A DNA stretch of 64,000 nucleotides. Origin: Macrostomum hystrix. Its lineage: Eukaryota; Platyhelminthes; Macrostomidae. Shown here one piece after another: positions 8,175 through 16,497 of this stretch (positions within the stretch are counted from its first letter, which is position 1; every line of letters starts with the position of its first letter). The translations under genes were made by a program, and so were the position numbers. Under the pieces are notes generated by a model. It worked only from the letters and a program-made list of their open reading frames with translations, was not told where the DNA came from and searched no databases. The stretch lies in contig CATNEN010000038.1 in assembly GCA_950097015.1 (NCBI GenBank), positions 12,952,001-13,016,000 on the forward strand, read 5' to 3'.

Positions 8175-11100
8175 ATGCCTAAAGCAAATCCAGAAAAAAA
8201 ATTTGTCGAATCTTTCTTTCAAAATAATTGTCCTCAAGCTCAATCGTTTCAACAAAAAAGTCAAGTCCTGCAAGAGTTTTGCAGGCAGAAATTCAATCAA
8301 GATCCAGGCTACCTCGGGAGCTATGCAATACAGCAAGAAATTATTAATCAGCTTCTGCATTCAGAGCAGTACACACCAGTGAAGAAGCCGGCGACTGAAC
8401 ACCAACAAAAGAGCCGCAGCTTAGTCAATAAGTATGAGACACTCACAGGTCAAAATGTGTCGAAATACCCACAGAATAAGCAAGAGCAAGAAGATCTAGA
8501 ACGTACAATCCACCAGGTTGAAGCAGAGCTACAAGTAGAGCTACAAACTGAAGACCTTAAATTTGCACAGAGAAAATTCACAGAGTATTATATTGAGTAC
8601 ACAATACAGGAAGACACCACAAATTCCCAATCCGACATTTACGACTTCAAAGACAGAATTCAATCAGTAATTGATCACACACTGAAGTCACGTAAGACCT
8701 TCAAGCTTCAGTTATCATTCAAGATAGAATTTTACATGCCTGCAAAACCCACTGAGCGTCTTGAATACTACATGACTACTAAAGCTCTACCCTTTACTCC
8801 CACTGACACACAGGATCCCTTTCTTCAAGAGATCAGTAAAAAGATTGACGCCTTTACTTCCAGAGGATCAGGTTGGGTTGTCAATGGCATTCAAAAAGCT
8901 ACAGTAATGATCATGAAATATGACCCTCTCAAAGCTTCATCATATATTGAGCTCCCGAAAAAGCTAGCGAGTAAAAAAGCTTGCATCAATGTGCAAAATT
9001 GTGACCAATGCTGCGCACTATGGGCCGTTCTGTCTGCAATATTGTATGAGAAAGATCAAGCCCACCCAGAGAGAACTTCTCATTATAAAATGTCTTTTGA
9101 CGCAAAACTTTTAGAATGCCATGCTAAAGGAATTTCCTTCAATAGAGGTGGCTTGGCAATCGATCAAATCCCAAAGCTAGAGGAAGTATTTAACAATAAA
9201 ATCAGAATCACAGTCTTTGAATGGAATGAGAAGAGCGAAAAAGTACAATTAGTCAGAGCCAGTAAAAACACGCTAGATCCTGAAGGTAGGCGTCGCATAG
9301 ATGTCGATCTTCTAATCATAGGTGATTTGCGAGAAAATGCCCACTACGTTTGGATTAAAGATCTTTCCAGGCTCCTCCACAAGCAAATGAACAATCATCA
9401 TGAATCGGTAGCAATCTGTCGTCTTTGTCTGAAGCATTATAGTGGACCCGATCGTGATGAAAAACTTAAAGAGCATGAACTGACCTGTGAAGATCATCCA
9501 ACCAACTGCACACTTCCAACGGATAAGCATCTCAGATTTAAGAGTTATCACAAGATGGAGAAGCTCCCGTTTATAGTATACGCTGACTTTGAATGCACTA
9601 TAAACCCTGAAACCAATAAGCATGTCCCAAATTCTGTTGCATATCTCTTTATTGGAAGAGACTCTTTTATTTGCTCAAACTATTTCTTAGGTGACCAGTG
9701 TGTTGAACAATTCATTTACTCGATGATGGAATTACAGAAAAATGTTGCTGCCATTCAGCCTGTTCCAATAATTATGTCCGATCAAGATGAAATCGACTTC
9801 GGATCTGCAACTCATTGTCACATTTGCCGAAAGCTATTAACACCCTGCGACGTCAAAAACCACACAGTCAGAGACCACGATCACTTCACAGGAAAATTTA
9901 GAGGGGCAGCTCATAACACCTGTAATCTGAAACTTCAGAAAAACATCCGCGACCTTACCATTTTCTTCCATAACGGAAGGGGATATGATTATCACTTATT
10001 GGTTGAGAAGCTGGGTATGATACCAGGCATTAAACTAGATTGCATCGCAGAGAACAAAGAAAAGTTTAAGTGCATTGATATTAAGCGAGATTCAGGCAAG
10101 ATTAAGATCAAAGATTCATTCCAGTTTCTGGCCGCAAGTCTCGATGCTTTGAGTAAAAATCTCACCGATGACCAATGTACTTATACCAAGATGCTGGCAG
10201 ATTCCCTCAATCCTAGAACCCCAGATTCATTTAAGCTTCTTAGAAAGAAAGGTGTCTACCCTTATGAATGTAATCACGTCTTTGCAGAACCACTACCACC
10301 CAAGGACAAGTTCTTTTCAAAGCTAACAAACTCTGGGATTTCTGATGAAGATTATGAGCATGCTCAGACTGTTTACAAACATTTTAACTGTCGAAACTTT
10401 CTTGATTATCACATGCTTTACCTTTGGACTGATGTCTTTCTTCTAGCTGATGTATTTGAAACCTTTAGAAAGACCTGGTACTCTGCTTATGGTCTTGACC
10501 CTGCTCATTATGTGTCTTTGCCTGCTACCAGTTGGGAATCATTGCTTAAAATGAAATGGGATCAAAATCCCAACTGGTACATCGAGCTGCTTACAGACAT
10601 AGACATGTACAACTTTATAGATTCATCTAAGAGAGGTGGCATCTCTATTTGTGTCCATAGGTATGCAAAGGCGAACAATCCGTATCTAGAAGACTATGAT
10701 AAAGAAAAGCCTTCAAACTACATCATTTATCTGGATGCCAACAACCTCTATGGTTGGGCTATGAGCCAAGATTTACCTGTTAGAGATTTTAGGTGGCTAG
10801 ATACTTATAAACTCGACTTTTCAATACCTGCGATCTATGAAGTTGATGTTGAAATCCCTTGGGAACTTCACGACTATTTCTCTGACTTTGCCCCCTTCCC
10901 TGAGAACATTAACTGTCCAAAGATAATCCAGTACAATGATGGAAGCTGGCAGCTATCTGAAAAAGAAAAAGAGCGTGTGAAGAAATTGACACAAAATCTC
11001 ATGAACAAGACACGCTATAAAATCCACTTCAAACTGTTGCGGTATTTTATCTCCCTAGGCTGTAGGGTCACGAAAGTTCACAGAGCTCTCGCATTCACAG

Positions 11101-11981
11101 AAGAAGCGTGGATGAAGCCATACATAGAAAAAAACACCCAGTTTAGAACTAAAGCAACAAACAGCTTTGACAAGGACCTGTTCAAGCTTGCAAACAACTC
11201 TGTCTATGGCAAGACCCTAGAAAACGAACGCAACCGCACGAACCTGAAGCTCGTTACCTGTTATGAGCCTGGTACTATTCAGACAAGTTTATCAAAGCCC
11301 ACTTTCAAAGAGCTTCATATCTTTAATGATTACTTGGGTGCCATACTGTTCTATAAGACTAAAGTTACCCTATGCAAGCCGATATTCACAGGTGTGACTG
11401 TACTCGATGAGTCGAAGCGTCTGATGTATAAATTCTTCTATGACATGAAGCGACAATACGGCGAACAACTGAAACTTCTATATACTGACACAGACTCCCT
11501 AATTCTAAACATACAGACTGAGGATGTCTATCAGGACATGTTGAATCAAAAACATCTGTATGACCTATCCGAATATCCAGAGTCCTTCAAGACTTTGAAA
11601 GGCGATCAAGTACGCGACACTGGAAATCAAAAAGTTGTAGGAAAAATGAAGGATGAAACGGCTGGCACCCTCATTACAGAGTTTATCGGTTTGAGGGCAA
11701 AGTCCTATTTTGTAAAAAGTTGTAAGTCTACCATTAAAAAATCAAAAGGAATCCCAAAACATGCTGTTAAAAACGATCTCCATGAAGCTTCATACAAGGA
11801 CGCATTGATCAATAATAAAAGTACTACTCATGAATTTATGAAACTGCAGTCTAAGAACCACAACATTCACACAATTCAACAGAAGAAGATAGGCCTCTCA
11901 GGTGCCGATAACAAACGACATATCTTTGATGACAACATTAACAGCCTACCATTTGGACACTATAGATTAAATAATTTGTAA
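8175..11981 (+). CDS. Protein-primed family B DNA polymerase (pPolB)
   Basis: 1268-aa polymerase that replicates the element using a terminal protein as primer. The exonuclease motifs are present: ExoI YADFEC (~467), ExoII HNGRGYDYHLL (~596), ExoIII YLWTDVFLLAD (~744). So are the polymerase motifs: A, DANNLYG (~852); B, KLANNSVYGK (~1004); C, YTDTDS (~1102). Between ExoI and ExoII lies a zinc/endonuclease-VII-like segment, C-x2-C followed by HDHFTGKFRGAAHNTCN (~547-585). A further C-x2-C...H...C finger is near 414-441. The N-terminal ~450 residues are the usual long Polinton extension and may include terminal-protein function (inference). All motifs are intact, and the length is typical. Confidence 0.97.
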   Translation: MPKANPEKKFVESFFQNNCPQAQSFQQKSQVLQEFCRQKFNQDPGYLGSYAIQQEIINQLLHSEQYTPVKKPATEHQQKSRSLVNKYETLTGQNVSKYPQNKQEQEDLERTIHQVEAELQVELQTEDLKFAQRKFTEYYIEYTIQEDTTNSQSDIYDFKDRIQSVIDHTLKSRKTFKLQLSFKIEFYMPAKPTERLEYYMTTKALPFTPTDTQDPFLQEISKKIDAFTSRGSGWVVNGIQKATVMIMKYDPLKASSYIELPKKLASKKACINVQNCDQCCALWAVLSAILYEKDQAHPERTSHYKMSFDAKLLECHAKGISFNRGGLAIDQIPKLEEVFNNKIRITVFEWNEKSEKVQLVRASKNTLDPEGRRRIDVDLLIIGDLRENAHYVWIKDLSRLLHKQMNNHHESVAICRLCLKHYSGPDRDEKLKEHELTCEDHPTNCTLPTDKHLRFKSYHKMEKLPFIVYADFECTINPETNKHVPNSVAYLFIGRDSFICSNYFLGDQCVEQFIYSMMELQKNVAAIQPVPIIMSDQDEIDFGSATHCHICRKLLTPCDVKNHTVRDHDHFTGKFRGAAHNTCNLKLQKNIRDLTIFFHNGRGYDYHLLVEKLGMIPGIKLDCIAENKEKFKCIDIKRDSGKIKIKDSFQFLAASLDALSKNLTDDQCTYTKMLADSLNPRTPDSFKLLRKKGVYPYECNHVFAEPLPPKDKFFSKLTNSGISDEDYEHAQTVYKHFNCRNFLDYHMLYLWTDVFLLADVFETFRKTWYSAYGLDPAHYVSLPATSWESLLKMKWDQNPNWYIELLTDIDMYNFIDSSKRGGISICVHRYAKANNPYLEDYDKEKPSNYIIYLDANNLYGWAMSQDLPVRDFRWLDTYKLDFSIPAIYEVDVEIPWELHDYFSDFAPFPENINCPKIIQYNDGSWQLSEKEKERVKKLTQNLMNKTRYKIHFKLLRYFISLGCRVTKVHRALAFTEEAWMKPYIEKNTQFRTKATNSFDKDLFKLANNSVYGKTLENERNRTNLKLVTCYEPGTIQTSLSKPTFKELHIFNDYLGAILFYKTKVTLCKPIFTGVTVLDESKRLMYKFFYDMKRQYGEQLKLLYTDTDSLILNIQTEDVYQDMLNQKHLYDLSEYPESFKTLKGDQVRDTGNQKVVGKMKDETAGTLITEFIGLRAKSYFVKSCKSTIKKSKGIPKHAVKNDLHEASYKDALINNKSTTHEFMKLQSKNHNIHTIQQKKIGLSGADNKRHIFDDNINSLPFGHYRLNNL

Positions 11982-11999
11982 CAAAATTTGTAAAAAAAA

Positions 12000-12410
12000 A
12001 TGACAACCAATATTTATTTAGAAGAGCTAGCTCAGCAATTAAAAATCCCAAACTTCAGAGGCGTCTTTATGAAGGATACACTGCCAGAATCCCCACTAGA
12101 AAAAGAATGTGGAATCATGAACTTTGACCCTGCAGAAAAGCCAGGTTCTCATTGGGTTTGTTGGGTAATTGATCCCAACCGTAAACACAAGTACTATTAC
12201 TTTGATAGCTATGGTACGGCCGTGCCTGAAGTGCTGAGAAATTATATGACTCATATGAGACATAAAATGAGACATAAAATATACCGCTCAGATTTTATAC
12301 TCCAGGGTATTAACAGTGATGTTTGTGGCGAGCTATGTATGACCGTTTTGTATGCAATGACCCACACCCGAAAAAGTTACAAAGAAATCATTTTAGGGCT
12401 GAAAAAATAA
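12000..12410 (+). CDS. Adenain-like cysteine protease
   Basis: 136-aa maturation protease of the adenovirus protease/Ulp1 clan, expected to process virion proteins during assembly. The catalytic set is visible in order: H51 (GSHWVCW), D69 (YYFDSYG), Q102 (LQG, oxyanion hole) and C109 (DVCGELC). The start follows AAAAAAAAATG, 18 nt after the polymerase stop. It ends only 25 bp from the 3' end of the convergent membrane-protein gene. Length fits Polinton proteases, which are shorter than adenoviral ones. Confidence 0.93.
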   Translation: MTTNIYLEELAQQLKIPNFRGVFMKDTLPESPLEKECGIMNFDPAEKPGSHWVCWVIDPNRKHKYYYFDSYGTAVPEVLRNYMTHMRHKMRHKIYRSDFILQGINSDVCGELCMTVLYAMTHTRKSYKEIILGLKK

Positions 12411-12435
12411 TTTTTTTAGGTCCCGTTAGGTCCTG

Positions 12436-13059
12436 TTAGGTCTTGTTCATTTTCGCTACTTTCGCGACATGCTGTTTGAACACATTCTCCAGATCATTTC
12501 TTAGCTGGCTCATTTCATCAATGGTATTTAGATTAAGCCTAACTCGTTGCTCATAGAGGTCTTGAATGTTTTTAAACTCATCCTCTGAAATGAACTTGTC
12601 TTCAATCGCCTTTGAGATGTACCCGATGATAGAGCTTTGTACTGATTTCTCATTTGTTTGCTTCGCATGTAGATGCTTTAGCTTTTGTCGTCTGTTCCGT
12701 GATAGTACCCCTGTAACTGCTGAAATCAGACCACATGCGGCACCAGCAGCTCCGAGTGGAATGGCGATTGGCGCAGTGATTACTGGAATTGTTGAAACAG
12801 CAGCTGCTGATCCCGATAGAACAGATGCAGATCCAAGAAACATATTAAGGTAATCGATGACCTTGCACTCTCTATTATAGCGCTTCAGTTTCTTGGTATT
12901 ATGATCAATTTGCCGTTTAATATCATCTCGCATCTTTTGAATCTCCACCAATCTGAATTGCTGCGAGTTACAAGTGAAAGTTGGGTAAAGGGGTTGTTGT
13001 GGGCTTGGGTTGTTTGGAGGCGCACTAGGTTCATATAGTGAGTTTATTTTTTCAGACAT
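12436..13059 (-). CDS. Polinton membrane protein with N-terminal PSAP motif
   Basis: 207-aa protein. The proline-rich N-terminus contains YEPSAPP (~9-15), a P(S/T)AP-type late-domain motif that in enveloped viruses recruits TSG101/ESCRT. A coiled-coil-like helix (~40-65) precedes a long Gly/Ala-rich hydrophobic region (~70-118), probably one or two membrane helices, followed by a basic patch (NRRQKLKHLHAK) and a charged helical C-terminus. I do not recognise the family. It is the first of five minus-strand virion-module genes read from 16468 downward. The PSAP motif may be coincidental. Confidence 0.7.
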   Translation of the reverse strand: MSEKINSLYEPSAPPNNPSPQQPLYPTFTCNSQQFRLVEIQKMRDDIKRQIDHNTKKLKRYNRECKVIDYLNMFLGSASVLSGSAAAVSTIPVITAPIAIPLGAAGAACGLISAVTGVLSRNRRQKLKHLHAKQTNEKSVQSSIIGYISKAIEDKFISEDEFKNIQDLYEQRVRLNLNTIDEMSQLRNDLENVFKQHVAKVAKMNKT

Positions 13060-13091
13060 TTATTGAACGAAAAAAAAATTATATAAATTTT

Positions 13092-13820
13092 TTATGACCT
13101 TTCTCGCAAATCTGTTGCACGCCTTGCCGCCTCCCTTGGTACCTCTTCTGATGGTCCATCAGATACTCTTGCTTCTTCAATGTCAATGTCTGGCAGATTG
13201 TGCAGTCTCTCTAGTCGGCCGAGTCTTCTTTTCGTTTTCCCCCAGTCGTTGTATATCCTATTCAAATACTCAGTGTGTCTTGTTACGTTTAGCCCCATGG
13301 GTCTTAGTGTTTCCTTTGTTTCATTTGCTAGTCTCTGAAGAGTTGTTATATCTGACTCTGCTGCTGTGAGTCGCGAACTCAATCTATCATGCACAGTGCT
13401 TGATCTTAGCATAAAGGCTTCTAAATTTCGAACTTTATTTGAATTTTCTGCTACTCTTTCTTCCACCAAGTTTGCTCGATTATTAATGGCAGTTCTCAGA
13501 GTGGCGATGTCTGATCTTAGAGTGGCGATGTCTGATCTCAGAGTGGGTATCGCTGCAACAAGAGTATCCCGATCATGAACAAACTGTACATATAGTATGT
13601 CAATCTCTTCCTTCCGTTTTGCTACGCTCAACCGCAGGTCTTCCATGTTTATTTGTTGTTGGTGTGTTGCCCGCTCTAGGGCTTTCAAGCGATCTTTATT
13701 GAGTTTGATTTCTGGAATTTTTTCGTCAACATTTATATAACGCCTGTCAAGGTAAGAAACTTGAGCACTAGTGAGTGTGCTTCCGCGATCCAACGATTCA
13801 CCTGCAAAATTAATAGACAT
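13092..13820 (-). CDS. Polinton coiled-coil protein
   Basis: 242-aa protein starting MSINFAGESLDRGS. This start at 13818-13820 is preferred over the longer frame (to 13895) because it follows an A-run leader (TTAAAAAAATG) like its neighbours and avoids overlap with the ATPase coding end. It has extended heptad patterns (~40-190), including a near-perfect heptad duplication TLRSDIATLRSDIATLR, so it is probably a rod-shaped trimer or dimer. A fibre- or tegument-like virion component is possible but not demonstrable. There is no membrane segment. Confidence 0.7.
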   Translation of the reverse strand: MSINFAGESLDRGSTLTSAQVSYLDRRYINVDEKIPEIKLNKDRLKALERATHQQQINMEDLRLSVAKRKEEIDILYVQFVHDRDTLVAAIPTLRSDIATLRSDIATLRTAINNRANLVEERVAENSNKVRNLEAFMLRSSTVHDRLSSRLTAAESDITTLQRLANETKETLRPMGLNVTRHTEYLNRIYNDWGKTKRRLGRLERLHNLPDIDIEEARVSDGPSEEVPREAARRATDLRERS

Positions 13821-13837
13821 TTTTTTAATAACAAAAT

Positions 13838-14638
13838 TTAAATTACAGTTCTTTTTTCTTTGTTGATCATCACAAACTGGTAAGGTTGATTCCACTTTTC
13901 ATAGCAAAGATTAACGAATTCCTCCTGTGAAATCTTTCTGTTGGAGTTTTTTGTTGGATTTACAAAATGGGCAGGCGCAATGACCTCATTGTAAAATCTT
14001 TTTAGCCTGTCCTGTGGAATTGTTGGAAACAGGAGGATCAGATTGCAGTTCCCACGAATTGTTTTGTTCGGGAGCTCGAACCAATTCTGGGCAATGTAAA
14101 TTACGTTACAATTGTTGTGCCGTCCTCTTGTAAAATAGTTTTCTATCTGCTTCTGTGGGCCTGTCATACAATCATCAAAGACAATCAAATGTTTTCTCCC
14201 CTTTTCTAGCTCATCTGGTTGGGGTAGAAGTTTGGTCTTAGGATCAACCTGCGGATCTCCGTATGTGAACACTTTAATGTTCTGCCATTTTTCATTGTCT
14301 TTGATGTACTTTGCATATTCGGCAGCTACAATTTCTGGGTTACTGGGAAGGCTCTTTTGGTTATTAAAACATTGAATAATGTCCTCTTTGGTCAGTTTGT
14401 TTTGCAGTCCAGAGATCAACATTTTATACTCATCTTGATACAGGGTGGGAGAGTAGATGTGCAGAGTGTCATAATCGATAAAGCCAGGTCTAAGAAGCAT
14501 GTTAAAGACTCTGAATGTTTTGCCTGAACCTGATGAACCAACAACAATGCATCTGAAGTGACCCGGGATTGACTCATGATGAGAAAACTTAATCTGATTA
14601 CGTGTCCAGTGAGGATTGAAGTCGTTTGAAAAGTCCAT
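13838..14638 (-). CDS. FtsK/HerA-type genome-packaging ATPase
   Basis: 266-aa P-loop ATPase of the kind that pumps DNA into capsids in adintovirus/Polinton and PRD1-like lineages. Walker A GSSGSGKT is at residues 34-41 and Walker B HLIVFDD at ~150-156. A sensor-like NVIYIAQNWFELP (~177-189) and a conserved Arg finger region (FTRGRHNN) are present. It starts at ATG 14638 after an A-rich leader and is co-oriented with the minus-strand virion module. The upstream spacer carries a small minisatellite (14688-14785). Confidence 0.94.
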   Translation of the reverse strand: MDFSNDFNPHWTRNQIKFSHHESIPGHFRCIVVGSSGSGKTFRVFNMLLRPGFIDYDTLHIYSPTLYQDEYKMLISGLQNKLTKEDIIQCFNNQKSLPSNPEIVAAEYAKYIKDNEKWQNIKVFTYGDPQVDPKTKLLPQPDELEKGRKHLIVFDDCMTGPQKQIENYFTRGRHNNCNVIYIAQNWFELPNKTIRGNCNLILLFPTIPQDRLKRFYNEVIAPAHFVNPTKNSNRKISQEEFVNLCYEKWNQPYQFVMINKEKRTVI

Positions 14639-14687
14639 TTTTCTATGATGAAAAAAAAATTAAAAAAGAGTAAATCATTTATAAGAT

Positions 14688-14785
14688 GTGTCTAGGACTT
14701 AGATGTGTCTAGGACTTAGATGTGTCTATTTGGGACTTAGATGTGTCTATTTGGGACTTAGATGTGTCTATTTGGGACTAGTCTT
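14688..14785. repeat. Short tandem repeat upstream of the ATPase gene
   Basis: Five units of TTAGATGTGTCTAGGAC or the longer TTAGATGTGTCTATTTGGGAC, 17-22 bp. They lie in the spacer between the ATPase start and the end of the 133-aa gene. Confidence 0.85.
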
Positions 14786-14822
14786 GTACCCTTACATGTC
14801 TTGTACCCTCGAAAAGCACCCT

Positions 14823-15224
14823 TTAGTCAAATTTGAAACCACTTCCTTTTTTAATGCTAGCTATGCTAGCTCTCATCTTCTCGTAGATTGCAGGGTCCAC
14901 ACTGTCTGGATTCGGGGCCAGCGGAGCCAGCGGAGCCAGCGGAGCCAATGGTGGCTGAATATCTTGTGTTACAGTATCCTTTATCTTTTTAGCCGCAGTG
15001 ACAACGCTTCCCACAGATTCAGCCACGTTCTTAATATTATCTTTGTTCTCACTAATGACTTTAAAGACCCGAGCACCCTGTGCAATTATATCAGCAAGAC
15101 CATTCCCGGAGCGTTCTTTCCTCGGATAGTGGCCTGCCGGGAAAAGTCCGGATCCACGCTTAATTAGATTAAGTTCCTCCTTGTCATAGTATTTGTCCAC
15201 GTCTTTTTCGAAAATAATCGGCAT
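14823..15224 (-). CDS. Polinton small protein, possible minor virion component
   Basis: 133-aa protein of unknown function. An N-terminal charged segment ends in KRGSGLFPAG, followed by an amphipathic helix (~42-80: GLADIIAQGARVFKVI) that could contact membrane, and a Pro-Leu-Ala tandem (PLAPLAPLAP, ~93-103) encoded by 9-bp DNA repeats. The C-terminus is KKGSGFKFD. The GSG sites recall protease-processed virion proteins but do not match the adenain consensus exactly. Start ATG 15224 follows an A-rich leader. Confidence 0.65.
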   Translation of the reverse strand: MPIIFEKDVDKYYDKEELNLIKRGSGLFPAGHYPRKERSGNGLADIIAQGARVFKVISENKDNIKNVAESVGSVVTAAKKIKDTVTQDIQPPLAPLAPLAPLAPNPDSVDPAIYEKMRASIASIKKGSGFKFD

Positions 15225-15241
15225 TTTTATTAGGGAAGAAA

Positions 15242-16468
15242 TTATTTTTTGTTAAAACGTGAAAGCAGAAGCTCTCTTGCCCGTTTGTCGATATACTTCT
15301 TTTCCATCATTTTGTCCAGGATGTTGACAAATTCTTTTCTATTTTCGTCTTTCATGCCAGTCTTTGCAGCTCCAAGAAGAACAGCCACTCGCTTATAGAT
15401 GTCAGAAATTCCTGTTCCAGATTTGGATCCTGTTCCAAGTGGGGTTGACTGTTGTTGAAATGGGCTTTCAAATGACTGGTCAGTTCCGGATGAAGCTGAA
15501 GTGTCAGGTAGGGGTGTGTGCTGGGGTGTGAAAACTTTTTGCTTGATTCTATTCATTCGGTCTGGGGAGAATTGCTCCAAGCGATGCCACTCTGCTGGGT
15601 ATTGTTTCTTATATTGAGCTACTTTCAAGGGGTCGGACTGCTCGAGTTGACTCAGCACTTGTTCTTCTGTAAAATGTTGCTGTTGTTGTGGTGGTTGTTG
15701 CTGTTGTTGTGGTGGTTGCTCTGGTGATTCGGGTTGTTGTTGTGGTGGTTGTTGTTCTAGATATTTTATTGCAGCTTCTTTATCTGGCAAACCAAACCAC
15801 TGTATAAAATACTTGTACTTTTTGAATCTAGTCAGAATGACACCGTTGTCATGCATCATTTTCAGAACTTGTGGGTCCTTTAGTATTTCTATATCTCTAG
15901 CAAGAGCAAAAGTTACTAGATCTCTGTAGTTCTTTAGTTGCTTGTCCGAAATTTTCTCTTGGTTTTTAGTCATAAATGTCAGTAATGTTTCTGTGAAAAT
16001 TATGCTTTTAGTTTCTGAGCCTTTGACAACAGAAATATGGTTCTTATTTATGTCGATATAATATTCCACTGGTTCATTATAAATTTTTTTTCTCCACATA
16101 CTTATTCCAAATACATATTTCCCATCATGTTCTGCGCGTTCTACTGGTCCAAAAAAGTTATCTGTCACTTTTAGTTGTGACTGTTGTGGGACTTGGACTT
16201 GCGGATCTGCAGATTGTTGTATCTGCGGTGCTTCTGGAATTTTGCCCAAAGCCTTTTGCACCTGGGTTTCCTGTATGTCGTCAATAGTTTCTTTGACTTG
16301 ATCAATATTTTTCTTAGCTTCTCCATACCCGGGTTTATGAAACTCTGTGGCTGCTTGGACAAACTCATTGTAGGATTGTTGCTCCTTATTGATTAGCCCG
16401 GTAACTCTCTTTTCTGCTTGTGCTAGCTTCTCCAATTCAGATATTTGGTGCGCATTTTTTCGCTTCAT
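15242..16468 (-). CDS. Polinton conserved unknown protein with Q/P-rich linker
   Basis: 408-aa protein. It has an N-terminal helical, coiled-coil-like region (~1-75), a central globular part (~100-235) including FGPVERAEHDGKYVFG and an IDINKNHISVVKG stretch that recalls a domain common in Polinton unknown proteins, then a Gln/Pro-rich low-complexity linker (~236-270) and a basic helical C-terminus. No enzyme motif is seen. Its start codon faces the major capsid protein start across only 29 bp, so the two genes probably share a bidirectional promoter. Function unknown. Confidence 0.7.
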   Translation of the reverse strand: MKRKNAHQISELEKLAQAEKRVTGLINKEQQSYNEFVQAATEFHKPGYGEAKKNIDQVKETIDDIQETQVQKALGKIPEAPQIQQSADPQVQVPQQSQLKVTDNFFGPVERAEHDGKYVFGISMWRKKIYNEPVEYYIDINKNHISVVKGSETKSIIFTETLLTFMTKNQEKISDKQLKNYRDLVTFALARDIEILKDPQVLKMMHDNGVILTRFKKYKYFIQWFGLPDKEAAIKYLEQQPPQQQPESPEQPPQQQQQPPQQQQHFTEEQVLSQLEQSDPLKVAQYKKQYPAEWHRLEQFSPDRMNRIKQKVFTPQHTPLPDTSASSGTDQSFESPFQQQSTPLGTGSKSGTGISDIYKRVAVLLGAAKTGMKDENRKEFVNILDKMMEKKYIDKRARELLLSRFNKK

Positions 16469-16497
16469 TTTTTATTTTATTTTTTTTAGTTTAAAAA
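16469..16497. promoter_or_regulatory. 29-bp divergent A/T-only intergenic promoter region
   Basis: Separates the start codons of the 408-aa gene (-) and the capsid gene (+). It consists almost entirely of T- and A-runs (TTTTTATTTTATTTTTTTTA). There is room only for a compact bidirectional promoter. The structure is seen; its function is inferred. Confidence 0.45.
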
